Shown piece by piece: positions 16,489-26,727 of a DNA stretch of 33,698 nt. The stretch is from Hydrogenophaga sp. Lineage in GTDB: Bacteria > Pseudomonadota > Gammaproteobacteria > Burkholderiales > Burkholderiaceae_C. The notes beneath the pieces were generated by a model, which was not told the DNA's origin, did no database searches, and was given only the letters and a program-made list of their open reading frames with translations. The position numbers were made by a program, and so were the translations under genes. The DNA lies in contig NZ_JAHCKK010000052.1 in the NCBI RefSeq assembly GCF_026125825.1, forward strand, positions 1-33,698, read 5' to 3'. How positions within the stretch are numbered: the first letter of the stretch is position 1; each line of letters starts with the position of its first letter.

Positions 16489-17136
16489 ATGACACGCACA
16501 ACGATCGCCAGCGTCTTGTTCGCGCTGCTGTCGTATGCGGCCGCGCATTGGCTGACGCTCGACTTCAGGGTCTGGACCGCCGAAGGCGCACGCCGCCTGG
16601 AGGTCGCGACGCGTCCCCTGGCGGCCCTTCCTGTCGCGATGGAAGGTCCCGGCCTGGAGCGGCAGACGCTGGCGCAAATTTTTTCACACGAGGGCGCCGT
16701 GACCCTCGTCGACTTCATGTACACGCGCTGCGTCAGCGTGTGCGCGGCCTTGGGAAGTACCTTCCAGCAGATGCAATCGACCATCGCCGAGAGCGAACGC
16801 TCGCCGCTGGCCTCGAAGGTGCGACTGCTTTCGATCACCTTCGATCCCGAACACGACGACGTTGCTGTGCTCGCGGCTTATGCGACCGGATTGAAGGCCA
16901 ACCCGCGCATCTGGCGCTTCGCCCGGGTTGCCCATCCCGCCAACGCGTCGGTGGGCCAGCGCCTGCTCGATCACTACCAGGTCACGGTGATTGCCGACGA
17001 TCTCGGTGGCTTCGAACACAATGCCGCGCTGCTGGTGGTCGATCCGGCAGGTCGCCTGGTGCGAATGTTCGACCATGACGAATGGGAGACGGCGCTGGCG
17101 TTCTCTCGCGCGCTCGCCGACGGGAGCGCGCCGTGA
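16489..17136 (+). CDS. SCO1/SenC/PrrC-family copper chaperone
   Basis: About 215 residues: an N-terminal membrane anchor (5-22) and a thioredoxin-fold domain. The copper ligands are visible as CX3C in YTRCVSVCAALG and the distal His in GFEHNAALLVVD; the family's FDPEHD is also present. SCO proteins deliver copper to the heme-copper oxidase in the periplasm. ATG 16489 was chosen because the anchor follows directly; a GTG at 16465 has a somewhat better ribosome site. It overlaps the next gene by four bases (GTGA). It probably loads CuB of the neighbouring oxidase. Confidence 0.9.
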   Translation: MTRTTIASVLFALLSYAAAHWLTLDFRVWTAEGARRLEVATRPLAALPVAMEGPGLERQTLAQIFSHEGAVTLVDFMYTRCVSVCAALGSTFQQMQSTIAESERSPLASKVRLLSITFDPEHDDVAVLAAYATGLKANPRIWRFARVAHPANASVGQRLLDHYQVTVIADDLGGFEHNAALLVVDPAGRLVRMFDHDEWETALAFSRALADGSAP

Positions 17137-17714
17137 CGCAGCCACGCAAGGCGACCCACTTTCAGTTCGCCATGGGCATCGCGCTGCTGGCCTTGCTGAT
17201 GGCGCCCCCGCTGCGGCCGGCCCTGGAGTCCAGCATGAGCTTGCACATGCTCGTGCAATATCCGGCCGTGATGCTGGCGGGTGCGCTGCTGGGCGCGTCG
17301 TTGCCGTCGAAGCTGGCCACGCGTTTGTCCGAATGGAACGTCCTGGGCATTGCCGGTCTCGGCGCCTGCGCCTTGTTCCTCGCGGTGCTGATGATCCCGC
17401 GCGTGCTCGACCTGGCGTTGGTCGACTTGCGAGTCGAAGGTGCCAAGGTCGCAGCCTTGCTGTTTGCCGGCGCCGTGCTGCGGCCCTCCTGGCGCGCGGC
17501 GGGGCTGGTGGTTCAGGCCTTTTTTCTGGGCAGTGTCGTACCGATGACGGTCGTCATCGCGACCCTGTACCAGGATTCCCCGATCCGGCTGTGCAACGCA
17601 TACCGGATCGACGATCAGGAGCAACTGGCCAGCGGCCTGCTTTGGCTCTGCGGTGTGCTGGTCGTCGGATGGTTTGTACATGTGGCACGCCGTTTGCGGA
17701 TACTGGCTTCTTGA
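17133..17714 (+). CDS. Polytopic membrane protein, last gene of the oxidase operon
   Basis: 193 residues with about six hydrophobic segments. I do not recognise a family firmly. The second segment begins SMSLHMLVQYPAVMLAG, which recalls the His-containing helix of the CtaG oxidase assembly factors, but the rest does not clearly match. It starts with a GTG that overlaps the SCO stop, so it is translationally coupled to the chaperone. That coupling suggests a role in assembly or copper delivery for this oxidase. This is inference from context, not from a domain. Confidence 0.75.
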   Translation: MTQPRKATHFQFAMGIALLALLMAPPLRPALESSMSLHMLVQYPAVMLAGALLGASLPSKLATRLSEWNVLGIAGLGACALFLAVLMIPRVLDLALVDLRVEGAKVAALLFAGAVLRPSWRAAGLVVQAFFLGSVVPMTVVIATLYQDSPIRLCNAYRIDDQEQLASGLLWLCGVLVVGWFVHVARRLRILAS

Positions 17715-17826
17715 TTTCGACATGCTGGCGCAGGATTGGCCACCGCTTTCACGACCCAGATGCAAGCAATATCTGAGGCAGCGATCGGGCACATCGGTGG
17801 AGGATCGCAGGGTCAGTGACGCGCTT

Positions 17827-18054
17827 GGCTCTGTTGGCGTCCTGGCTTCACCAACGCTGGTGCATTGCCCAAAAAACTGAGCACGACCTGCAGCGCCGGT
17901 GGCATCGCCAAATGAACACCAGGTTACCGAAGGTGCACCGGGCGGCCTTGGCGAACAGCTGAAGTACGCGCGGGTTCGCACCATCCAGTTCATGAATACC
18001 ATTGCCCACGATGATCTCGCGCTCAAAGTGCCGGCCCTTAAAAAGGTCCTCCAT
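17827..18054 (-). mobile_element. Remnant of an IS6-family insertion sequence
   Basis: On the minus strand from ATG 18054 the frame reads MEDLFKGRHFEREIIV, the start of IS6/IS240-type transposases. After that the sequence departs from the family, so only 16 residues survive. At 17827 GGCTCTGTTG resembles the first ten bases of IS6 terminal repeats and may mark the other end, but this is a short match. The intervening 170 bases are unidentified. The remnant abuts the severed norR fragment at 18062, which suggests the IS took part in the rearrangement. Bases 17715-17826 show nothing recognisable. Confidence 0.5.
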
Positions 18055-18061
18055 GCTTTGA

Positions 18062-18415
18062 ACCTTCTTCGCCGACAGGCCAGGCAATGTGCGCGAACTG
18101 GAGCGTGTGATCAGTCGCGCGGCGTTGAAGGCGGTGAGCCGCGGCGCGGACCGCAAAGACATCGTCACGCTGGAGGCTGACATGCTCGACCTCGATGCCT
18201 TGGAGATGCCCGCTAGCAGGGCCGCGCTTTCAGATCAGGTCCCCGGTGCAATGGTGATCGTGTCGCGCTTGGATTCGATGCACGAGGTCATCGAGGCCAG
18301 CCAGCGCCAAGCGTTGGCGCTGCATCAGGACAACTGGGTGGCAGCCGCGCGCCAGCTGGAACTGGATCCCCGCAACCTGCACAAGCTGGCGCGTCGGTTG
18401 GGACTCAAGGCGTAG
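18062..18415 (+). pseudogene. C-terminal fragment of a second NorR-type regulator
   Basis: The frame enters abruptly as RPGNVRELERVISRAALKAV, the end of a sigma-54 AAA+ domain, and continues for about 110 residues. It ends in a Fis-type DNA-binding helix pair (ALHQDNWVAAARQLELDPRNLHKLARRLGL). The layout matches the NorR C-terminus, but it is not a copy of the norR at 11330: the sequences differ throughout (LERVIS versus LEHLLS). The GAF domain and most of the ATPase are missing, cut close to an IS6 remnant. It has no plausible start and is presumably dead. Confidence 0.8.
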
Positions 18416-18586
18416 GGTGAAGTCGACGCGCTGTTCGTATTGTTGCGTGTCTTGATCGAGCGGTTAGTGAAGTCATCGGCCCGTTCGCACCGCGACGAAT
18501 GACGGTGTCCTCTCTGAGGTGACTCGCCGAATGGAATTCGGTCTGAGGACTGCCAAGCCCTTGCGAAAGGGGACATCCTAGGTCTT

Positions 18587-18901
18587 TCAGTGTTCACGCA
18601 GCGGAGGAGTTTGAGAGGCCAAAAACTGCCCATGGAGCGCGAGCTGAAAGTTGGTCTCACGGACCTCTGGCCGAAGTCGCCATTCACGAACAACATCCTG
18701 GGCCGCCATGCGGTCGATCACGTTCATCCGATCGGCGATCACAGCGTAGATCCCGATGGCCGCTTCCTTGGGTGAGAGACCATTTTTCGTCACCAGATCG
18801 ACAACCTCGTTTCGAAATTGCGGATTCAGAGCAGTCGTTTGTATACCGAGCTCGCGCAGAGCGGTGTTCAGGGCGATGCGAAACAAGAGCTTCTTGAACA
18901 T
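18587..18901 (-). CDS. Hypothetical protein, 104 aa
   Basis: The frame opens with ATG 18901, begins MFKKLLFRIALNTALRELG and looks mostly helical and soluble. It has a patterned region (KEAAIGIYAVIADRMNVIDRMA) resembling a compact alpha-helical fold. No family is recognised and the ribosome site is weak. Codon use is plausible and no competing frame exists on the other strand, so it is reported as a possible gene. Flanks 18416-18586 and 18902-19060 show nothing recognisable. Confidence 0.45.
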   Translation of the reverse strand: MFKKLLFRIALNTALRELGIQTTALNPQFRNEVVDLVTKNGLSPKEAAIGIYAVIADRMNVIDRMAAQDVVREWRLRPEVRETNFQLALHGQFLASQTPPLREH

Positions 18902-19060
18902 TCAGTGATTCGAGCATCAAGACTCCAACGCCTAGGGATGGTCGAGTCCAGGTCATCTGATAACCTGCACTGAACCACTGGCATCCCATCCGATCCTGGT
19001 GCAGTTGCCGTGTCGTCCGCGCTGAAAGGAAAGTCCCTTCCCGCCCGGGCTGCGTCCTGG

Positions 19061-21430
<2,370 letters not shown>

Positions 21431-21467
21431 GGGTTCCTTTCCGTTCAATCATCTCCGCAGGAATACC

Positions 21468-21498
21468 AGTGTGAACCTTGCTGCCATGGCAAGATCAA
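21468..21498 (-). promoter_or_regulatory. CueR/MerR-type promoter of the copper ATPase
   Basis: On the minus strand a -35 TTGATC (21498-21493) and a -10 CACACT (21473-21468) are separated by 19 bases. The over-long spacer carries a dyad, CTTGC-N7-GCAAG. This geometry is the hallmark of promoters untwisted by MerR-family activators such as CueR. No merR-family gene is in the window, so the regulator must be elsewhere. Bases 21499-21779 hold nothing recognised. Confidence 0.7.
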
Positions 21499-21779
21499 GC
21501 ATTCTCAGTGTCGCCTTCCTTGCCCCGGCGAACGGCGGGGAACCTGAAAATTGATCGCCAACCAGTGGCGGGCGATTGCACAGATGCCACTCACCAGTAC
21601 CCCGGCACCGTCACCACATGCTGCCGATGACAGCAGGAACGCCCCCGGAAAAGGTCTGGCACGGCCAGCTATTCGCGCCCGTCGCCGTTGTTGCCGTCAC
21701 TGTCGACTAGCCGCAGTTCACCAGTTTGCTGCTGCCGAAGGTGCTCTTGTCGAGAGCCGGCGACATTCATGGCGCGGGC

Positions 21780-22346
21780 TCAGCGCTCTATCCTGGACAG
21801 CGGATGGCTGGGCGGATAGGTGGGTGTGATGGGCTTGGACGCGCCGACGATGACGCACATCAGCGCCTCCTCGTCGCCAATGTTGACCACGCCGCGGTAC
21901 ACGCCCACCGGCCAGGAGATCAGGTCGCGCTCACCAGCTTCGGCTTCCCAGGCCTCGCCGTCCAATTCGGCGATCAGCTTCACGCGACCGCGCAACACGA
22001 AAAACACCTCTTCCACATCAGTGTGGATGTGCAACGGGCCTTCAGCGCCCACCGGCAGGATCATGGTTGAAAAGGTGAAATGCTCGGCCTGCACCGTGTC
22101 GGCGTCATCGGCAACGCCAGTGGCACCGGTGCCCACATAGCGCATCTGCGCTCGGCGGTATTTGGGGTCCAGGTCGGCTTGGAACTTCAGCGCTTCCCAG
22201 TCATAGCGTCGAGTGGCTCGGGTGGCCATGCGGCTCTTCATCCATTGGGCCAAGTTCATATCGGCGGGTGGCCGAATGGCTGGGCGTTGGGCGGCAGCGG
22301 TGTTTATATCGGTTTCCTTTTTCAATGTCAGTTTGGATGCGTTCAA
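21780..22346 (-). CDS. Cupin-domain protein
   Basis: Up to 188 residues. The cupin metal motif is clear: GPLHIHTDVEEVFFVLRGRV, followed by the second motif region with ISWPVGVYRGVVN. The N-terminal part (MATRATRRYDWEALKFQADL) is predicted helical. The start is unsure. A TTG at 22346 opens the frame and an ATG at 22259 starts at MNLAQWMKSRMA. A good AAGGA site between them sits 7 bases before an ATA codon, as if an ATG start there had mutated. The substrate is unknown. A strong palindrome and an FNR-like box lie just upstream. Confidence 0.75.
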   Translation of the reverse strand: MNASKLTLKKETDINTAAAQRPAIRPPADMNLAQWMKSRMATRATRRYDWEALKFQADLDPKYRRAQMRYVGTGATGVADDADTVQAEHFTFSTMILPVGAEGPLHIHTDVEEVFFVLRGRVKLIAELDGEAWEAEAGERDLISWPVGVYRGVVNIGDEEALMCVIVGASKPITPTYPPSHPLSRIER

Positions 22347-22353
22347 TGCTGAA

Positions 22354-22375
22354 ATCGATTCATTCGTGAATCGAT
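22354..22375. promoter_or_regulatory. Perfect palindrome upstream of the cupin gene, likely operator
   Basis: Two 9-bp arms, ATCGATTCA and TGAATCGAT, flank a TTCG centre with no mismatch. It ends 8 bases before the longest possible cupin reading frame. A dimeric repressor site is more likely than a terminator, since no T-run follows on either strand. The regulator is not identifiable from the window. Confidence 0.55.
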
Positions 22376-22427
22376 GTGTCGTTTATGAATCCCAAAACAA
22401 TTGGAGCCAAAAAGCTGCTGAACCCCC

Positions 22428-22441
22428 TTGATGCAGGTCAA
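22428..22441. promoter_or_regulatory. FNR/Anr-like box TTGAT-N4-GTCAA
   Basis: TTGATGCAGGTCAA has one half-site perfect and the other with a single G-for-A change, a variant tolerated by Anr-type regulators. It lies about 80 bases upstream of the cupin reading frame on the minus strand. No clear -10 was found at class II distance on either side, so the target gene is uncertain. Confidence 0.45.
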
Positions 22442-22904
22442 TGGGTGGTGGGGGGCGGAGTCGCCGTATACGGCCGTTCATCACATCTTGACCCTTGGGG
22501 TGCTGTCAATCACTGACTGCGTCGACTTCGTCGGTCACCGAACACGAACCCCGCTGGCTTCCGATTGCATGTCCGGCCGCGCCCGCGTCGAACGCTTCTG
22601 GGGCATCATGGAAGACATCATCGGTCCCGTGGTCGGGGAGAACCCGACGGGCGTCGAGCGGCTCTGGCGTTGACGCCCGCGTCGTCATCGCAACCTGGCT
22701 CAGAACTCCTTCTCAGGAGCTTTCGATCGACCGATAGCGGGCCACCGCCATGACCGGCAAAGACCAGGCACGCGGCAGCCCATAACCATGGGTCGTGGAA
22801 GAGCTGATCGAGTGGCGCGTGTGTCATGGAAACCCCCATTCCCTGGCGCCAGATTCCTGCGAACATGCACCGTCCCATTCCCCCTCGAAAAAAGGAATCG
22901 CGAG
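22442..22904. other. Gene-poor stretch with possible gene remnants
   Basis: No intact gene is seen. On the plus strand about 22565-22673 reads RVERFWGIMEDIIGPVVGE then NPTGVERLWR and a stop. This weakly resembles an N-terminal segment of mandelate racemase/enolase-superfamily proteins. On the minus strand about 22824-22720 reads [20 protein letters not shown] then [11 protein letters not shown], which weakly resembles the C-terminus of a DoxX-type membrane protein. Both are by-eye suggestions. The catalase promoter must lie at the right end, but no OxyR-type site was made out. Confidence 0.3.
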
Positions 22905-24404
22905 ATGACAAATTCAGTCAACAAAACGCCTCTTGCATCCACCACAGGCGCTGGCGCCCCCGCGGTCAGCGACCGCAATTCGCTGACCATTGGTGCGGAT
23001 GGCCCGATCGTCCTGCATGACGTGCATTTCCTTGAGCAGATGGCGCACTTCAACCGCGAGAAGGTGCCCGAGCGCCAACCGCATGCCAAAGGCGCTGGTG
23101 CCTTCGGCGTGTTCGAGACCACCGCGGACGTTTCCAGGTACACCAAGGCGGCGTTGTTCCAGAAAGGCGCGTCCACCGAGATGCTGGCGCGCTTCTCCAC
23201 CGTGGCCGGCGAGTCGGGCAGCCCCGACACCTGGCGCGACGTGCGCGGCTTCTCGCTGAAGTTCTACACCACCGAAGGCAACTACGACCTGGTGGGTAAC
23301 AACACCCCGGTGTTCTTCGTGCGCGACCCGATGAAGTTTCCGCACTTCATCCGCAGCCAGAAGCGCCTGCCCGACTCCGGCCTGCGCGACAACCACATGC
23401 AGTGGGACTTCTGGACCAACAACCCGGAAACCGCCCACCAGGTGACCTACCTGATGGGCGAGCGTGGCCTGCCGCGCAGCTGGCGCGAGATGAACGGCTA
23501 CGGTTCCCACACCTACATGTGGATCAACGCGGCCGGCGAGAAATTCTGGGTCAAGTACCACTTCCACACCCAGCAGGGCATGGCGTTCTTCAACAACGCC
23601 GAAGCCGCCGCCATGGCCGGTAGCGATGCCGACTTCCACCGTCGGGACCTGTTCGACGCCATCGCCGCCGGCAAGCATCCGCGCTGGGTGATGTCGGTCC
23701 AGGTGATGCCGTATGCCGATGCGAAGAAGTACCGCATCAACCCGTTCGACCTGACCAAGACCTGGTCGCACAAGGACTACCCGCTGATCCAGGTCGGCAC
23801 CATGACGCTGAACCGCAACCCCGAGAACTTCTTCGCCCAGATCGAGCAGGCCGCGTTCTCCCCAGGCAACACCGTACCCGGCATTGGCCTGTCGCCCGAC
23901 AAGATGCTGCTGGGCCGCGCGTTCGCCTACGCCGATGCCCAGCGCAACCGTATCGGCACCAACTTCCACCAGTTGCCCGTCAACCAGCCCAAGGTGCCGG
24001 TGAACAGCTACATGTTCGATGGTCAGATGACCTACCACCACAGTGGTGCTGCGCCGGTGTACGTGCCCAACAGCGGTGGCCGGCCCTGGGCCGACCAGAC
24101 CGGCAAGGCTGATGATGGCTGGGAGGCCGACGGCGAGATGGTACGCAGCGCCTACACCCTGCGCGCGGACGACGACGACTTCACCCAGCCCGGCATCCTG
24201 ATGCGCGAGGTGTTCAACGATGCGCAGCGCCAGGCGCTGGTGGACCAGGTCGTTGGCAGTCTGCTGGGCGGGGTGCGCAGCCCCGTGCTCGAACGCGCTT
24301 TCGACTACTGGAAAAGTGTGGACGTCGACGTCGGCAAACGCATTGAGCAGAAGGTGCGCACCGGCAGTACCGGCAAGCCCGCGGAAGGGATGGGAGAAGG
24401 TTGA
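22905..24404 (+). CDS. katA: Monofunctional heme catalase
   Basis: 499 residues, the usual small-subunit catalase length. The family signature at the distal His is replaced by the standard FDRERVPER-like start [39 protein letters not shown] follows, then the substrate channel and proximal heme ligand region [17 protein letters not shown] (Tyr axial ligand, RxFxY). ATG 22905 has AAGGA upstream; the frame extends further without a better start. It disproportionates H2O2 in the cytoplasm. In this locus it adds peroxide defence to the NO-defence set. The gene stands alone, flanked on both sides by remnants. Confidence 0.95.
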   Translation: MTNSVNKTPLASTTGAGAPAVSDRNSLTIGADGPIVLHDVHFLEQMAHFNREKVPERQPHAKGAGAFGVFETTADVSRYTKAALFQKGASTEMLARFSTVAGESGSPDTWRDVRGFSLKFYTTEGNYDLVGNNTPVFFVRDPMKFPHFIRSQKRLPDSGLRDNHMQWDFWTNNPETAHQVTYLMGERGLPRSWREMNGYGSHTYMWINAAGEKFWVKYHFHTQQGMAFFNNAEAAAMAGSDADFHRRDLFDAIAAGKHPRWVMSVQVMPYADAKKYRINPFDLTKTWSHKDYPLIQVGTMTLNRNPENFFAQIEQAAFSPGNTVPGIGLSPDKMLLGRAFAYADAQRNRIGTNFHQLPVNQPKVPVNSYMFDGQMTYHHSGAAPVYVPNSGGRPWADQTGKADDGWEADGEMVRSAYTLRADDDDFTQPGILMREVFNDAQRQALVDQVVGSLLGGVRSPVLERAFDYWKSVDVDVGKRIEQKVRTGSTGKPAEGMGEG

Positions 24405-24542
24405 GGCGCTGCGGCGCTTCGTCTTCGGCGAACTGCACGTGCGGGCGGCTGGAACGTCGCGCGTGCAGCGCCGAGAACGCTGCCGCAGAGCAAGATGACG
24501 CCCTGATGGTGCGCGTGGGCGCGCGTCCGACCAGCTAGTGTC

Positions 24543-24707
24543 TTGAGTTCGGTGGAGCACCCGTTCCGTGACATCAAGCGCCAGTTCGGGCATGTGAAGG
24601 TGCGCTATCGTGGGCTTGCCAAGAACACGGCGCAGTTGCACACGCTGTTCGCGCTCTCCAATCTGTGGATGGTGCGCCGAACGCTCTTGAAGGAGGCCCG
24701 GGGATAG
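24543..24707 (+). pseudogene. C-terminal remnant of an IS5-family transposase
   Basis: The frame reads [20 protein letters not shown], then [20 protein letters not shown] and [13 protein letters not shown], then stops at 24707. This is the typical end of IS5-type transposases, with the catalytic Glu in VEHPFR. Everything before about residue -55 is missing. The following 130 bases up to about 24835 resemble the IS tail, ending in GATTGTGCAGACCTTCCC, a plausible terminal repeat. Bases 24405-24542 between katA and the remnant show no gene. Confidence 0.75.
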
Positions 24708-24838
24708 GTGCGCCCCACGGGGCCCGCAATGGGCCGCAAATCGGCCCTCGAACACCCCGGATCGGCGTTCAGATGCCGCCATCTGAAACCTCGTGCATCA
24801 GCCCTCGTCGCGACGGGGATTGTGCAGACCTTCCCTAG

Positions 24839-25441
<603 letters not shown>

Positions 25442-25496
25442 TAGGTTGAAAAGTCACACCCGGGTACTGCTGCATCTTGTGGACAGAAGACAGGGT

Positions 25497-26300
25497 CTAT
25501 TCCTCTTCAGGATCGATCGGCCGTGCGCCAAAGAGATTGATCCGACGCGGGCTGTTGCTTGACTCGGCTGGCGATGGGAAGTACGAGGCTTCAAAGTTCT
25601 CGTACTCCTTCGCTGCACTGTTCAGGATGTCAGACATATTCGACGCAAGTTTTCGAAACGTGTCAGGCCAGCCTTCAAACGGCTGAAGGAAGGAGTCCGT
25701 CTCGTGCGGATCCTTGAATAGTTCACGTGGTGTATCGAGACTGATAAGCACCCGCTCGATTACTTCCGTGAGCATCGTTTCTACCTCTTCCTGAACCATC
25801 ATTGGGTCAGGAAAGATGACGGCCTCTCCATCCCCATCCGCGTGCTGAGAAATCCGCGCTTCGAGGAAGTCGGCGAAGCCCTCAACCGCGATGCGCACCG
25901 TCGGTCCCCATGCGACTTCTCGCAACCGATATTGTGACGCTCGCTTCTTGTTCAGCTCCTCCATCAGCCTGCTGACGAGCGACAAGCAGTCAGGCTGCTT
26001 CAACTGCTGTAGCCAGCCGTGGTTCTTGGCGTGGCGAACCATCAATGCTAAGTCCTGCATGGGCGGCGTCGCTGCTTGAGGCCCATCGGTGGTCCACCTC
26101 CACCACGCTTGGCGCATTGCCTGTAGTGACCGTGGGCGCCCACCTGTGCCGGCCGCAACGCGCGAAAGTTGCATAAGCAGCATGCCCAAGTCGCCGTGGG
26201 TTTCGCCGCCGCCTGCGTACGGAGAGTTGCGCTCCATTTCAGCAAGGATCTCGATCATTGCAGGACGTTGTTCGGCTAGCCAGCTGGTTGTTCTTCCCAT
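25497..26300 (-). CDS. Hypothetical protein of the integrative element, 267 aa
   Basis: No family is recognised. ATG 26300 follows GGAG and opens MGRTTSWLAEQRPAMIEIL. The protein is helical and acidic. A low-complexity acidic C-terminus ends in DPEEE. Features such as GGETHGDLGMLLMQLSRVAA and EEVETMLTEVIERVLISL suggest a coiled or helical bundle structure; no membrane segment is seen. It is divergent from the DUF4224-integrase pair and shares their AT-rich promoter region, so it is probably cargo or regulatory DNA of that element. Confidence 0.7.
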   Translation of the reverse strand: MGRTTSWLAEQRPAMIEILAEMERNSPYAGGGETHGDLGMLLMQLSRVAAGTGGRPRSLQAMRQAWWRWTTDGPQAATPPMQDLALMVRHAKNHGWLQQLKQPDCLSLVSRLMEELNKKRASQYRLREVAWGPTVRIAVEGFADFLEARISQHADGDGEAVIFPDPMMVQEEVETMLTEVIERVLISLDTPRELFKDPHETDSFLQPFEGWPDTFRKLASNMSDILNSAAKEYENFEASYFPSPAESSNSPRRINLFGARPIDPEEE

Positions 26301-26318
26301 TGATGCTCCTGTTGGTTG

Positions 26319-26341
26319 TAACAAATACGATATAACGAATA
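26319..26341. repeat. Direct pair of the 9-mer TAAC[A/G]AATA in the divergent promoter
   Basis: TAACAAATA (26319-26327) and TAACGAATA (26333-26341), same orientation, start 14 bp apart in the AT-rich gap between the hypothetical gene and the DUF4224 gene. Two more copies form a palindrome at 26450-26476. Likely binding sites for a regulator or directionality factor of the element. Confidence 0.6.
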
Positions 26342-26412
26342 GAATTGACTGCTTTGTGATGCGTGGCGAAGAGTTATGCTCTCTGGTATCAAGTCTAGCA
26401 GTTAAACTTTAG

Positions 26413-26727
26413 ATGAATCGCCGCTCAGGATATTTCCAGGTCGCTCTTGCAGATAACAAATACTATTCGTTATCTGATGGCGAAGCCGCTCCACGCCCTT
26501 TTGACGATCTCATGTCTCGCGAGGAGCTCAGCGCCCTCACTGGCACGATGCAACCCAAGCGCATGAGCGTGTGGCTCGAGTCACGCGGGTGGGTGCATGA
26601 ACCGCCTGCACGCCGTGGCGATATCCCGAAAGTTCTGCGCGCGTATCGGGACGCGCGGTTGTCCGGCATTCAGCCTGAGCGCACGAAGAAAGCCAACTAC
26701 TCGTTCATGACGGCGGGGTCGTTGTGA
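26413..26727 (+). CDS. DUF4224-domain protein, integrase-linked
   Basis: 104 residues. The DUF4224 core is visible: MSREELSALTGTMQPKRMSV, WLESRGWVHEPPARRGDIPKV and LRAYRDARLSG, a short helix-turn-helix-like domain often found directly upstream of phage and island integrases. An excisionase-like role is suggested by this association; it is not shown here. ATG 26413 has a weak ribosome site. Its stop overlaps the GTG start of the integrase. A palindrome of the TAAC[A/G]AATA motif lies inside its first 22 codons, so its own product or another factor may bind there. Confidence 0.7.
   Translation: MNRRSGYFQVALADNKYYSLSDGEAAPRPFDDLMSREELSALTGTMQPKRMSVWLESRGWVHEPPARRGDIPKVLRAYRDARLSGIQPERTKKANYSFMTAGSL
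26450..26476. repeat. Near-perfect 27-bp palindrome inside the DUF4224 gene
   Basis: CAGATAAC at 26450-26457 and GTTATCTG at 26469-26476 are exact inverted arms. Within them TAACAAATA (26454-26462) and the reverse complement of TAACGAATA (26464-26472) face each other with one base between. Together with the direct pair at 26319-26341, this makes four copies of the 9-mer in 160 bp. Confidence 0.7.

Noticed and set aside
17653-17880. 75-codon frame after the oxidase operon
   Set aside because: Starts within the upstream gene, no ribosome site, no recognisable sequence.
22914-24782. 622-codon minus-strand frame opposite katA
   Set aside because: Antisense shadow of the catalase, His/Val/Gly-rich; katA motifs are unmistakable.
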